Below, one piece after another: positions 1 to 8,766 of a DNA stretch of 33,326 nucleotides. This DNA is from Geobacteraceae bacterium GWC2_53_11. Its GTDB lineage: Bacteria; Desulfobacterota; Desulfuromonadia; Geobacterales; Pseudopelobacteraceae. The stretch spans positions 1 to 33,326 of the forward strand of contig MGZJ01000005.1 of assembly GCA_001802645.1 (NCBI GenBank). The letters are read 5' to 3'. Position numbers and translations under genes: made by a program. The stretch's first letter is position 1, and each line of letters begins with the position of its first letter. The notes beneath the pieces were generated by a model. The model made no database searches. It was not told where the DNA came from and saw nothing but the letters and a program-made list of their open reading frames with translations.

Positions 1-97
1 GTCACTGGCCGAAATCAACGGAACGCTGGACGGATTCACAGCGGAACGGTGGACGCCATCACGTCAGTTTGACTGGACGCTTTCACCGGAATACGCA
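1..97 (-). mobile_element. Terminal part of an insertion sequence (IS21-like end, partial)
   Basis: Homology between the reading frame at 98-330 and HigB-like toxins stops abruptly at base 98. From there the minus strand begins TGCGTATTCCGGTGAAAGCG and continues with several short related blocks (GCGTCCA, CGTTCCG, CGTCCAGCG). Multiple short repeats behind a TG-initiated tip resemble the multi-site ends of IS21-family elements. No transposase lies inside the window, so the body would be to the left. The assignment to IS21 is by appearance only. Confidence 0.45.
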
Positions 98-330
98 TTT
101 CCATTCATGGCATAGTAGACACGATAACCCGGACCATGGTCGATCTTCAGCTCACTTACGCCATCCCCTAACGATTTTGCCGTTCCGAAATTGCCCAGCT
201 CCACACGGTCAAGACGTGCGCGTATCCGGTATACGGCCATCTTGTCACGGAGCAAATACAGCCACTCCGAAAAAGGAGCTTTGCCGTTATCGTCAAGGTA
301 ATATTCAAGTCGATAAGGAGTTTCAACCAT
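64..330 (-). pseudogene. HigB/RelE-like toxin gene, 3' end replaced by an insertion sequence
   Basis: The N-terminal 77 residues fit the HigB/Gp49-like branch of RelE toxins (mRNA interferases of type II toxin-antitoxin systems): EWLYLLRD, IRARLDRVELGNFG, then VSELKIDHGPGYRVYY, the usual core strand region. Intact relatives continue for roughly 20-25 residues with a further beta strand and helix. Here the frame passes into unrelated DNA at base 98, ends AYSGESVQSN and stops at 64. A HigA-type antitoxin gene would normally follow directly; none is present inside the window. The start at 330 is an ATG very close to a TATAAT box, so the mRNA may be nearly leaderless. It is probably inactive through loss of the C-terminal residues. 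Confidence 0.7.
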
Positions 331-337
331 GGCAGAT

Positions 338-355
338 TGTAGATTATATGCTACA
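338..355 (-). promoter_or_regulatory. Promoter -10 box inside a small palindrome, upstream of the toxin remnant
   Basis: On the minus strand a perfect TATAAT (343-348) sits inside the inverted repeat TGTAG-N8-CTACA (338-355). This is the kind of arrangement by which a toxin-antitoxin complex represses its own promoter. A TTGACT lies only 10 bases from the -10 box, too close to be a normal -35. Predicted transcription would start within about 10 bases of the ATG. Confidence 0.45.
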
Positions 356-454
356 GAGAGTCAAGAGGGTTGGGGTAATCATTTATTGCGAAGGAAACGG
401 TTGACTGAGTTTAAGTATACTGCCCCCCGGAATACCAGAAACAGCCATGGGCTT

Positions 455-1486
455 CTATGGATTAACAAAGAATAGAGAACTGCTCCCGCAATCCGCGCAT
501 TCACGAAAGAACTTCTTACCTTGCTTCCGAATCCGTTCATTATGGCCAATGGTGCCACAGGCGATTTTTATTGGCGTGTTGCCATCACACTCCCCGCACT
601 TGAAGTAATAGCCGAACTTCCCATACATAATTTCCATTTTTGGGCTATTACATTTTCGACACACCAAAGCATCTTTGCTTTCATGAACAACGGGGGAATA
701 TATAGGTGCCGGTGGGGCAGCTACTAGTGGAGCAGGTGGCGCAACCTGGCTGATTTCGGCGCCCTTAAGACCGAACTTTGCGGCATAATCAAAAGTTGCC
801 GGCTTATGTAACGCTATAAGCTTTTGCCCAATATCGATGATGGTATCGAGTGAAACAATTCGTGCAAGGCTGGTAAAAACATCCAGTACGCCTTTATTTT
901 CAAATTGGTTTTGTATTGTTTTCAGAAGGACGTCCGATTTTATTATGTGGCTGGTATCAAATTTCTTTGGGCGATCAATACGGGCTTTGGGCGCCACCAG
1001 GACGTATGAATGAAGGGTTGGTGATAGTTTCATACCGGCACGCGTTGGTAATTCAATATGTTCGAATACTTCTTTCAGTACGGCAATATGCCGCTCGTTT
1101 TGTGCAAGAGGTGAGGCCATACCATCAAAGTTTTTCTTAAAACTGTTCCACTGTTTAAACTCGCCTTCTTCGGTTATCTGAATTCCAGCATGGAAATGTT
1201 TGGTTTCAAGTACGAAGCAGTTCAGTGTGCGGTGAATCAAAAGATGATCAATCTGGGCGACCCTGCCATTGATTTCAAGCCGAAGGTCATGGATCACTAC
1301 GGTTTTTTCGGCATCTTTAAAATCAAAGTCAATCAGGTACGCAGACTCGTTTTCACCCTTTATCCCTGCACGTAAGAAACGCAGTTCTTGTTCAACTTTG
1401 GATTTTCGATCAACTGGCGCAATCTTTACCAAGCGTTCAAGCTCTTCTATGTCGCGTTCTCTACTATCAGCATTTTTTAAAATCAT
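455..1486 (-). CDS. NERD-domain (nuclease-related) protein with C-terminal zinc ribbons
   Basis: This is a 343-residue protein. Residues about 35-160 match the NERD domain, a PD-(D/E)XK nuclease-like fold: GENESAYLID, then QIDHLLI (D80) and FVLETKHF (E94, K96) supply the D...ExK catalytic pattern. A Pro/Ala-rich linker (about 248-265) leads to a cysteine-rich tail with CxxC pairs at 276/279, 297/300 and 330/333, resembling topoisomerase-type zinc ribbons that bind DNA. The start at 1486 follows AAGGAG with 6-base spacing. It lies 86 bases downstream of, and on the same strand as, the giant phosphorylase-NTPase gene, so the two may be co-transcribed. NERD proteins are often found in plasmids and defence islands. 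A DNA-cleaving or DNA-processing role is inferred; substrate unknown. Confidence 0.85.
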   Translation of the reverse strand: MILKNADSRERDIEELERLVKIAPVDRKSKVEQELRFLRAGIKGENESAYLIDFDFKDAEKTVVIHDLRLEINGRVAQIDHLLIHRTLNCFVLETKHFHAGIQITEEGEFKQWNSFKKNFDGMASPLAQNERHIAVLKEVFEHIELPTRAGMKLSPTLHSYVLVAPKARIDRPKKFDTSHIIKSDVLLKTIQNQFENKGVLDVFTSLARIVSLDTIIDIGQKLIALHKPATFDYAAKFGLKGAEISQVAPPAPLVAAPPAPIYSPVVHESKDALVCRKCNSPKMEIMYGKFGYYFKCGECDGNTPIKIACGTIGHNERIRKQGKKFFRECADCGSSSLFFVNP

Positions 1487-1572
1487 TATTAACTCCTTGA
1501 GGTGGTAAGGTCAGCCATGGTTTTCCTAATTAGCATGAAACTGTAAGGAGTTGAAACACGCCCACTATGGAG

Positions 1573-4500
1573 TTACCGGTATATCTCTTCAAGTCGGTGA
1601 GTAAGCTGTCTTGCCTCCTGCCAACCAGCATCAACAAAAAGATCAAGCACATCGAGAAGTGCAACAAAAGGTGCAGAATCTTTACCATCCTGGTTGTGAA
1701 AGATTTCTCGATGGTCTGCAAGCGCCTGTTGTATTAGCTTTACCACCTCTGCAACCGCCAATGAATCATGAATGAAGTCTGTTTTTGCACTCGACAGAAT
1801 CGATTTTGTGGCCAGTAGAAAAGCATCAGCTCCACCATAAGGTAGTAAATGCCTGAGTGACTGAATTATGTTGTAAACCGTGTGAGGGTGTAGCTCTTCA
1901 GAAAGTATTGAGAATACAGGAAATGACTCCTGCCAAAAAAGTTGTAACTGTGAAGAGTTTAGTCCTTCCTTGCCAACAATTTTTCGCTTTCCATCAAAAG
2001 CACCGCAGGCAAAATATAATTGCAATGCAATTTTGTCCACTAGGTGAGCAGCAGCATCCAATTTCCTCTGCACCTGCTCAATGTCAGATGCAGTCGCTAC
2101 TTCCTGTTCATGCAAGTGACGCAAATGGCTGCGATGTTGATGTATCCTTTCCTGTGCAACAGAAGCCAATTTTAAGATAAAGGTCCACGTTCTGCGCCGA
2201 ATTCTATCATAGTTTGCATCATGCACTACTCCTTCATCAACAGTCATCCATCCACCTTCACGGCAGGTATGCAATTGAGCTTGCAGGGCTTTACTGAAGG
2301 GTTCAAAATCACAATTGTCAATTAGCTCATCAATGTACTTTTGACATTCAGTGTTGTCATGGCGCAAAAAGCGAAACAGGTACATTTGTGCAAGTGTTTC
2401 GTGTATTTCACTTTCAATAGGTGCACGTTTCTTTACGTGGCAGGCAATCTGCTGAAGACGAGTCATCACAATTACAGGCTCTCGTGTCCAGAACTGATCA
2501 AGAGTCAGTAATAAAGCATTGAGCACGGAGAACTTTGTCTCTTTTTTGATGAAAATATCTACCAATTTCCACATAAACTCAGGTGCTGGTTGATACAAAA
2601 AACTGAGACGGTCTGCAAGATTAATTCTCAGAGGCTGAGACAAGTCGGTGCACAACCTACGCAGAGCAGAACCAACTAATCTGTCCAAATGCCCGATACG
2701 AGATACTACGAAAGGCAGCCCACCCGCAGCATCAATCCGTGGAGCCGGCCATCCCCAACCTCGATAACCGTCATCTATGTCGTCTTCACTTTTTATTTTT
2801 GGGAAGGGATCAGTAGCCGCTTTAAGAAGGATTCTCTTTACAATCTGCCAGCGCTTATCTGAACTTGGCCAAGTGACATATTTTGCAATATTCTCACAGG
2901 CGCCAACAAGATGCCCCCAAAGATCCTGATACATATCCGATTGCTGTGCAGAGCGTTTCCGTAAAACAATCTGGCATTTTTGGATAATGTGCCAATTCCC
3001 CTCCACTTTTTCGTTGCTGATCTCGTTTCCATTGTGAGGAAGAAGTATCTTTAATGCATCACGAAGCTTAAAAAGTTCTTTGTTTGAATTTTCATTCAGA
3101 TCAATCCCTCGCATAGCGAGAATATCAGCCTCAGAAAGTGCGCGTGAAGTGACTCTCGTTCCTTCAGGCTTCTGGTTAAAAGGAAGAGTCTCAGCGCTGC
3201 AACGGACTCGCAGCAATTCCCTAGTCTCCTCTCGTACAATGTTCGCCGGTTCAAGTACACCAAGAAGCCGGCCCTGTGCATGGATTACCCAAGAAGAAAC
3301 TGGCTTCCGCCGTTGTCCCTTTCTTAGGCGGACCTTTTGTGGCAAATCAAGTATAAGCTGCTCTAAATGAATGCGTAGAGCGGAGTCACTAGTTGCGTGC
3401 AAGGCACCAAGCAGCTTTGTGCCGCCATAAATATAATCCGGGTGACTGAGGAAGGTTGGCTCCTTGAGGACATCCTGAATGAGCGCGCCAAGTCCCCTTG
3501 GATTTTCAGCCCCTACCTCCATTAATACCGTCCACATCTGAGAAGTCCTGTTGCATCTTGCAAACACGTCTAAGGCGATTTTTAGTTGTTCTCCATTATT
3601 TCCAACTGCCCACACACGTAAAAGGCTCTCGAAGTGAGACAATATCTCCTGTTCATCATGATCATATCCGCGCCCCCAAATATGGCCCCAGTCCTCAACA
3701 ATCGGGCATTGAAAACCACGAAATTTTATGGTCGTAATGACCGTATTTTCGGTATCTTTGTTAACATTGCGTCTTCGTGGTACGGAATTCCAAGCGATGC
3801 ATGCTATTTCGGTCATTAGAGCGACGCTTCGTTCGGTGCTAGCTTTATAGAATTCTGCCAACACATATCGGCAAAGATTCCATTGATCACTTGTCTGAAA
3901 CTTCAACGACAGGATAGATGAGCCCATTTGGCTCCATTCATTTTTTTCTGGTTCAGCAATGAATGCTGACTCAAACACCTTTACAATGACATTGTCACCC
4001 GTTTGCGGGAGATACTTTAAATTGTTAGAGAGGTCATGAAGATCATCATGGGGAAATTGGGCTAAACGAGCAGGAGAAAGAAGTGAAAGAAGAACTTCTT
4101 CATTCTGAATGGAAGCTGAATCGAAAGTTTGACAAATAATTTCAATAGCAACATGTGCTGCATATCGCCAGCCCTTTGAAACAGGCTTCTTCGCATGATG
4201 ATGGAGCAAACCGCGGGCGGCACTATTCAAGTGTGGAGTTGCCGAATGATCGTTTCCTACTCTAGCAGTTTTGAGTACGGCGAGAATATGTACCAGAGGC
4301 CCTTCAATGCCGTCATTTTTGGGGAGCAATGTAGCCAATCTTTCGGCGAAAGAACTCCAAGCTACGACTCCAATGGAAATTGCTTCCTCACCTACATCCT
4401 GAAGTCCTGATGCGAGGTGCCGGAGAGTCTTTAGAGGTGGCGATTCCGCTTTACTCTTTAAACTAACGCCATCTAATAATGGTTGAAGGTCCGAAAATGA

Positions 4501-6579
4501 CTCAATGCGACGTGCTGCAAGAATCGGCGCAAGAATGCGGGTTAGCGCGTGAAGCGTAGGTATCCCTTCTAGCTTTATGGCCGTGCCCCAAAATTCAGTA
4601 TGGGACTCATCGGCATCCCACAGTTCCTCTAAGGCAAACAGAAAACTCTGGCGGTAAAAAATTGGAAGCAGTGGATCTCGCTCGACGAAACGGATGAACT
4701 GTTCGCCGTGAGACGGGATTAATGCGCGGGCCACAGCATAATCATGGAGCAGGTGGTGTGTGAATCTAATATCGTCACTGCCAATTGAAGTACCGTGGCG
4801 TATCTTTGGCCCAAGCAATATTCCGCGACTCCGAAGTTCCTGAAGAGCAGCCCAATTGCTATCTTTAAGCGATAGTTCTTTGGTAGAAATGGACATGTTT
4901 CGAGACGCAACCATCTGGCTGCACACGAGGGTGAGTAATGATTCTCTGGCACCAGCAATTTGCTGTTCATCGACCCGTGCATCCCAGAACTTTCTAAGTA
5001 AAACGGCAGGACTATTCCAATCAGACAGTCTTGCAGGGGAAACACCCGCTTTCAACAGGTCAGCGGCAAGACTAAGATAAAATGGAGAACGGTAGACACC
5101 AGCGGACTTAGGGTTGGTTCTTGCTTTTTGAACAAAAGGAACGATTGCATGATATTTACTGCAAAGTTCATCGACCTGGTTCTCAGTCAACTTATTAAGG
5201 TAGAAATGGGAAACTCCATTAAATTCAGCCGATCCATAACCCTCCACGCCATTCCCAGGGAATTCTTCACGTAAAATTCGCCCATGCTTTAGGTCAAACT
5301 CTCTTACGCTAGCTATGACAGTCCACCCAGTTTCATAGGCCTTAATATCGCAAAGAAGGCGTCTCAAATATTTTTGGGCCTCAACGTCCCTAACAGCATC
5401 AAGAGCATCAGTGATGAAAACTCCTCCACTATTTGACCAATTTTTCAATACTTCCTCGACGGGCTCAGAAAGCTTAGAAAATCTATTCAATGCACCCGAT
5501 GGGCCGAAAAAGTCGTCTGCAAGGATTAAAACTATTGGAACATTCTCTGCTTGTAATTTTTGGACCAATTCATAGATGAGGCTACTTTTACCGCATCCTG
5601 GCTCACCAGTTAAAAGTAAATGTCCTTTTCGTATAGCCGCGATAAGTGTATTAAGCTCGACATCTCTCCGGATATGGATTTCGTCAGTAGGCTGAAGTCC
5701 AAAGTGAATGAAGTTGTGCTTCCGCAGACTGGTGAGGTTACGTCGTGTAAGATCTTTTAGTGCAGATATATCCTTTTTGAAGCTATCCGCACCAACTCCT
5801 CCAGGAAATAGAGTGCCGACGTCAATGGCAGTCTTTAGAACCAGAACAGCATTCTTAGCAGCAAGTTTTTGCCATTTATCCTTTTCGCCCCGATTCTTGT
5901 GATGCCCCCAATCGCAAATTGCCTTGATCACAATCCAATCTACTTTATGCTTACAAGCAGCAACATATACACCTACCCCTTCCATTTCACCGCCGATAAT
6001 CTCTGTACCAGCAATCTGCTTCAAGCTTTCACGGTAATCGTAATTATCAACCAATTTTTGCCCACTTAGCACAAGCCCATATCTAATTTTAGGCCACTTA
6101 GGCTTATTAATTTGTTTCTGCACCAAATCAGTTTGTTTTATCCGGTTACACAGAGGGTCAGAGGTACTAGGTTTGTCGCCGCGAGGAGTAATGCTGCCGT
6201 CTTCGTTTACACGTCCCAGATCATAATCCTGAACCTGTGTTGCAACCAGAACATCACCAATTTTTTGTTTATCTTCGTCAATGCCAAAAGCGATGCCAAC
6301 AGCAATAACAGCGGCAGGATTCCAGTGTGCTATAGCTTCTCCTGTCCTCTGTTGGGCTGCTCCCACTCCTCCAGATCCCATCTCACATATTGTATGGATG
6401 AGTCGCATTCCTCCATGTATGCCTAGATGATTGTAAGTTATGCTGCCAGCAGTCTCTTGCTCAGGCGCTTTGCCTTTGCCGATAAACGCATTAAGAACTG
6501 CAGTCGATTCATGTTCGTTTACAGTGAGGATAATAATAGTTGGCTCTGAACCATGAATATGCGTCATTAATGCTGACAT
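1573..6579 (-). CDS. Nucleoside phosphorylase-like domain fused to a STAND-type NTPase (candidate anti-phage protein)
   Basis: This 1668-residue protein has three parts. Residues about 10-255 are a PNP/UDP-phosphorylase (MTA/SAH nucleosidase-like) domain: VIAVGIAFGID near 92-101, the ribose-binding GGEMEG at 196-201 and AICDWG with the catalytic-type Asp at 223. Residues about 300-560 are a P-loop NTPase: Walker A GEPGCGKS (325-332), Walker B-like VFITDALD near 387-394, and a sensor-like TVIASVRE near 420-427. The remaining roughly 1100 residues look largely helical, with no repeat family I can name. Effector-NTPase-long sensor is the layout of STAND proteins such as Avs, bacterial NACHT proteins and fungal NLRs, some of which carry this same phosphorylase domain. 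A role in cutting nucleosides or nucleotides upon phage sensing is inference. The ATG at 6579 follows GGGAG with 9-base spacing. The NERD gene follows downstream. Confidence 0.85.
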   Translation of the reverse strand: MSALMTHIHGSEPTIIILTVNEHESTAVLNAFIGKGKAPEQETAGSITYNHLGIHGGMRLIHTICEMGSGGVGAAQQRTGEAIAHWNPAAVIAVGIAFGIDEDKQKIGDVLVATQVQDYDLGRVNEDGSITPRGDKPSTSDPLCNRIKQTDLVQKQINKPKWPKIRYGLVLSGQKLVDNYDYRESLKQIAGTEIIGGEMEGVGVYVAACKHKVDWIVIKAICDWGHHKNRGEKDKWQKLAAKNAVLVLKTAIDVGTLFPGGVGADSFKKDISALKDLTRRNLTSLRKHNFIHFGLQPTDEIHIRRDVELNTLIAAIRKGHLLLTGEPGCGKSSLIYELVQKLQAENVPIVLILADDFFGPSGALNRFSKLSEPVEEVLKNWSNSGGVFITDALDAVRDVEAQKYLRRLLCDIKAYETGWTVIASVREFDLKHGRILREEFPGNGVEGYGSAEFNGVSHFYLNKLTENQVDELCSKYHAIVPFVQKARTNPKSAGVYRSPFYLSLAADLLKAGVSPARLSDWNSPAVLLRKFWDARVDEQQIAGARESLLTLVCSQMVASRNMSISTKELSLKDSNWAALQELRSRGILLGPKIRHGTSIGSDDIRFTHHLLHDYAVARALIPSHGEQFIRFVERDPLLPIFYRQSFLFALEELWDADESHTEFWGTAIKLEGIPTLHALTRILAPILAARRIESFSDLQPLLDGVSLKSKAESPPLKTLRHLASGLQDVGEEAISIGVVAWSSFAERLATLLPKNDGIEGPLVHILAVLKTARVGNDHSATPHLNSAARGLLHHHAKKPVSKGWRYAAHVAIEIICQTFDSASIQNEEVLLSLLSPARLAQFPHDDLHDLSNNLKYLPQTGDNVIVKVFESAFIAEPEKNEWSQMGSSILSLKFQTSDQWNLCRYVLAEFYKASTERSVALMTEIACIAWNSVPRRRNVNKDTENTVITTIKFRGFQCPIVEDWGHIWGRGYDHDEQEILSHFESLLRVWAVGNNGEQLKIALDVFARCNRTSQMWTVLMEVGAENPRGLGALIQDVLKEPTFLSHPDYIYGGTKLLGALHATSDSALRIHLEQLILDLPQKVRLRKGQRRKPVSSWVIHAQGRLLGVLEPANIVREETRELLRVRCSAETLPFNQKPEGTRVTSRALSEADILAMRGIDLNENSNKELFKLRDALKILLPHNGNEISNEKVEGNWHIIQKCQIVLRKRSAQQSDMYQDLWGHLVGACENIAKYVTWPSSDKRWQIVKRILLKAATDPFPKIKSEDDIDDGYRGWGWPAPRIDAAGGLPFVVSRIGHLDRLVGSALRRLCTDLSQPLRINLADRLSFLYQPAPEFMWKLVDIFIKKETKFSVLNALLLTLDQFWTREPVIVMTRLQQIACHVKKRAPIESEIHETLAQMYLFRFLRHDNTECQKYIDELIDNCDFEPFSKALQAQLHTCREGGWMTVDEGVVHDANYDRIRRRTWTFILKLASVAQERIHQHRSHLRHLHEQEVATASDIEQVQRKLDAAAHLVDKIALQLYFACGAFDGKRKIVGKEGLNSSQLQLFWQESFPVFSILSEELHPHTVYNIIQSLRHLLPYGGADAFLLATKSILSSAKTDFIHDSLAVAEVVKLIQQALADHREIFHNQDGKDSAPFVALLDVLDLFVDAGWQEARQLTHRLEEIYR

Positions 6580-6599
6580 TTAATATAACTCCCATTGGT

Positions 6600-6792
6600 T
6601 TTAAATTCTAAATACGGTAGTAGTTCTCATAACGCTAACGCGTAACTGATTCGCAAAATATTTACCCACCCCGCCGATTATCCTCAAACATCTCCACCGG
6701 CAATGAACACAGCAATTATGAAGGATGAATTATGAATGCTGAAAAAGAGCGCCCTTGGTCTGTTCGAACTCATCATCCCCAATTGAGTCATC
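6600..6792. other. Intergenic stretch between HNH gene and STAND gene
   Basis: This AT-rich spacer must hold the promoter of the STAND gene if that gene is transcribed alone. On the minus strand TTGCGA is followed after 18 bases by TTATGA, a poor match. I see no convincing promoter, terminator or gene. Confidence 0.4.
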
Positions 6793-7599
6793 TCAACAAA
6801 GAAACACCTCTTCCCGGTGCATCTGCATAAACCCTACATCCGGCGGAAACTTTTCCGGCATAACGATCTGCCTCCCTTCATAATCCAGAAAGTTCCGCGT
6901 CAATGAGTCATTCGGCAGAAACTCCCGCAAATAGGGACTAATAACGAGCCGATAATCTTCGTCCAAGGTTATAAGCCCCTTGTCAAATGCAGCATCCTGG
7001 GTCTGCGCTAAACAGAGGCCGTTGCTCGGGTTGAGCCTCTGCTCCGGGTACTTGCCCCACGGGAGGATGTGACTTGCCACCAGCAACTCCGGAACAGGAT
7101 TGCCGGTTATGCAGCAGCAACTATTGTAGGAAGCAAGTACGCTCTGGCGGAAAAAGTGCTGGCCGAGGCGTGCCTTGGCTGTAACGACCTTTTCAGTCGG
7201 TCCCGTAGGCTCAGAGACAGGTAACTTGACTGCTGATTGGCGTTGTGGTCTGGTTGCAGCAATTGCCGGTTTTTCTTCTTCGACGCGCCCAAGCAGCAAC
7301 TGCAACTGTTCCTCACTTGACACGCCGTACTGTTCCCAATTGGCAGTGAACTCATCCCAAGCTTCCCGGTCTGCACGGCTCGCACCACTCAACCCTTTGA
7401 TGCCTCGCGCCTGATGGTACGGGTCGAGGGAAGCAAGGTTGCAAAGCTTCATGGAAAGGCTGCTCGGCGTCCTACCCAGCTTCTGCGCGACTTCGATGAT
7501 CAGGGGATTACCGTGGCGCAATTGACCAAATGGGAGCTTGCAATAAAGGTTCATTGCCAACATTAATTCATCATGTGTCCATCGCTTACCTTGTGACAT
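6793..7599 (-). CDS. HNH endonuclease-like protein
   Basis: This is a 268-residue protein. The C-terminal half has the HNH_2 signature seen in putative restriction endonucleases: CCCITGNPVPELLVASHILPW (His177 of the SHI motif), then LNPSNGLCLAQTQDAAFDKG (Asn190/193, Asp202, Asp206). The usual HD before xxFD is QD here, a variation that is tolerated in the family. The N-terminal 100 residues (KRWTHDELMLAMNLYCKLPFG, EVAQKLGRTPSSLSMKL) look like a DNA-binding SANT/HTH-type module. I prefer the ATG at 7599 because GGGGGAG lies 6 bases before it; a TTG five codons upstream is also open. The upstream region contains the inverted repeat CAACAGTT/AACTGTTG (7617-7624, 7654-7661), a possible operator. 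It lies in the island on the same strand as the STAND gene. A role in restriction is inferred. Confidence 0.8.
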   Translation of the reverse strand: MSQGKRWTHDELMLAMNLYCKLPFGQLRHGNPLIIEVAQKLGRTPSSLSMKLCNLASLDPYHQARGIKGLSGASRADREAWDEFTANWEQYGVSSEEQLQLLLGRVEEEKPAIAATRPQRQSAVKLPVSEPTGPTEKVVTAKARLGQHFFRQSVLASYNSCCCITGNPVPELLVASHILPWGKYPEQRLNPSNGLCLAQTQDAAFDKGLITLDEDYRLVISPYLREFLPNDSLTRNFLDYEGRQIVMPEKFPPDVGFMQMHREEVFLC

Positions 7600-7692
7600 A
7601 TGATTCTCCCCCAAAGCAACAGTTTTACGTAGGAATGCTTACTTAATTCACACAACTGTTGATACCATCCAGAATTGAAAGATACAAACAAA

Positions 7693-7730
7693 AAGGACTT
7701 AATCAAAACGACTAAGTCCTTAATACTTTT
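7693..7730. terminator. Hairpin terminator beside tRNA-Leu-like remnant 1
   Basis: The arms AAGGACTTAATC (7693-7704) and GACTAAGTCCTT (7710-7721) pair at 11 of 12 positions around AAAAC. The right side continues TAATACTTTTT and the left side gives TTTTTGTTTG on the minus strand, so it could end transcription in either direction. Its place beside the tRNA-like sequence matches the other three hairpin/tRNA units, but its sequence differs. Confidence 0.75.
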
Positions 7731-7732
7731 TG

Positions 7733-7801
7733 TGGTGCCAAATTCGGAATCGAACCATCACAGTTTTTCAGCCGAGGGACTTAAAATCCCTTGCGTCAAA
7801 C
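7733..7801 (-). pseudogene. tRNA-Leu-like remnant 1 (3' portion)
   Basis: The minus strand carries the 3' two thirds of a tRNA-Leu: an anticodon-type hairpin AGGGA-TTTTAAG-TCCCT, a variable-arm region, TTCGATT as T loop and a terminal CCA. The T stem is damaged, and the acceptor 5' strand and D arm are missing. Relative to the intact gene at 10652-10738 the anticodon loop reads as its reverse complement. Confidence 0.7.
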
Positions 7802-7818
7802 ATAACAGATTAAAACAT

Positions 7819-8075
7819 TTACTGCCCATGCGCCTCCACATACTTGCGTAACACGGCATTTATCACCCTTCCCCTTGGTTCTTTAAAAACTCGATTACAT
7901 CGGGATCAATGCGAAGCGTCACCTGTTTCTTCTTCTCCGACCAACGGACATGAGCATCTTTAAAGAAGTTGACATCAAGTGGCGGAATTTCGGAATAATC
8001 AATCTCCTCGTCCTTCATCTTGGTAACCCGTTCCCAATCAGTTCGCGAAGGCTTTGTAGTATGCTTCTCTTTCAT
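7819..8075 (-). pseudogene. BrnA-like (DUF4415) antitoxin, frameshifted
   Basis: The open frame 7863-8075 encodes 70 residues: TDWERVTKMKDEEIDYSEIPPL, then KKQVTLRIDPDVIEFLKNQGEG and stop. The intact paralogue at 9828-10073 continues after the same point with YQSMINAVLRKYVEAHGQ. Here INAVLRKYVEAHGQ is still present just downstream but in another frame (down to 7819), after an apparent 10-base deletion. The protein therefore loses the second helix of its ribbon-helix-helix DNA-binding fold. The start at 8075 has AAAAGGTG six bases upstream. It lies 32 bases downstream of vapC. No BrnT toxin gene is adjacent. Confidence 0.8.
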
Positions 8076-8107
8076 GTCGATCACCTTTTCTGAACAAAAC
8101 ATCCGCA

Positions 8108-8506
8108 TTACCAGAGCACTTTCAATCCAAGTTTTCGATAATCAGCAAATGCTCTATCCTGAGAAATGAGCGTCAGCTTGTGGGAGATGGCCTGCCAAAT
8201 GATCAGACGGTCAAACGGATCTTTATGTTCCATACGAGGCAAGTGGTGGAAGGTGGCGGCATCTTCTGCGGCAATCGGCAGAATGTCAAAACCTGATTGA
8301 CGGACTATAGCGGGAAAATCATCCGGAGCTACGCCGGACAGCTCCAGTTTTCCAGTGGCGTATTTGAGGGATATTTCCCAAAAAGAGACCACGCTGACAG
8401 AGACGGTTACTTCCGGATTTACGATGATATCCGAAGCCTTCTTACCCAGCCGGGACGGGTCAAACAGCGACCAAAGGAGAGCATGCGTATCGAGCAGACA
8501 GTTCAT
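8108..8506 (-). CDS. PIN-domain (VapC-like) ribonuclease toxin
   Basis: This is a 132-residue PIN-domain protein of the family that pairs with Phd/YefM antitoxins. The acidic residues expected for the metal site are visible: D6 in LLDTHALLW, the Glu of SFWEISLKYA, the Asp of HKDPFDRLIIWQA, and SQDRAF near the C-terminus. VapC-type toxins cleave specific RNAs, often tRNAs. The ATG overlaps the stop of the antitoxin gene by four bases (8503-8506), the usual translational coupling. It appears intact, making this the only complete toxin-antitoxin pair in the cassette run. Confidence 0.9.
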   Translation of the reverse strand: MNCLLDTHALLWSLFDPSRLGKKASDIIVNPEVTVSVSVVSFWEISLKYATGKLELSGVAPDDFPAIVRQSGFDILPIAAEDAATFHHLPRMEHKDPFDRLIIWQAISHKLTLISQDRAFADYRKLGLKVLW

Positions 8507-8742
8507 AATGACAAAAATTCCTCATCACTGACCTTGAAGTCAGCCGGGACGGAAAAAGATGCCTTTTCGGCCAGAAGACCAAGAATGCGCTGAGGCTTAC
8601 CTGCGTAACGGTCATAAGGAACCAGCACGGCAATTTTTTCCTTCTTCTTACCAAAACTGATTACAACATCCTCGCCATGTTGCACAAAATCAAGCACTTG
8701 CGAAAAATGGGATTTAAAATGGCCAACGGTCATTGTTTGCAT
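8503..8742 (-). CDS. Phd/YefM-type antitoxin
   Basis: This is a 79-residue protein. The start MQTMTVGHFKSHFSQVLDFVQHGEDVVIS and the following KKEKIAVLVPYDRYAG are characteristic of the Phd/YefM fold, an N-terminal DNA-binding domain with a flexible toxin-neutralising tail. AAGGAGG lies 8 bases before the ATG, and a good promoter lies just upstream. It precedes and overlaps the PIN toxin gene, matching a Phd-VapC module. It probably represses its own promoter together with the toxin. Confidence 0.9.
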   Translation of the reverse strand: MQTMTVGHFKSHFSQVLDFVQHGEDVVISFGKKKEKIAVLVPYDRYAGKPQRILGLLAEKASFSVPADFKVSDEEFLSL

Positions 8743-8766
8743 AGTGGAGACCTCCTTTTTCTTACA

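Noticed and set aside
359-364. TTGACT as -35 box for the toxin promoter
   Set aside because: Only 10 bases separate it from the TATAAT, too few for a sigma-70 promoter.
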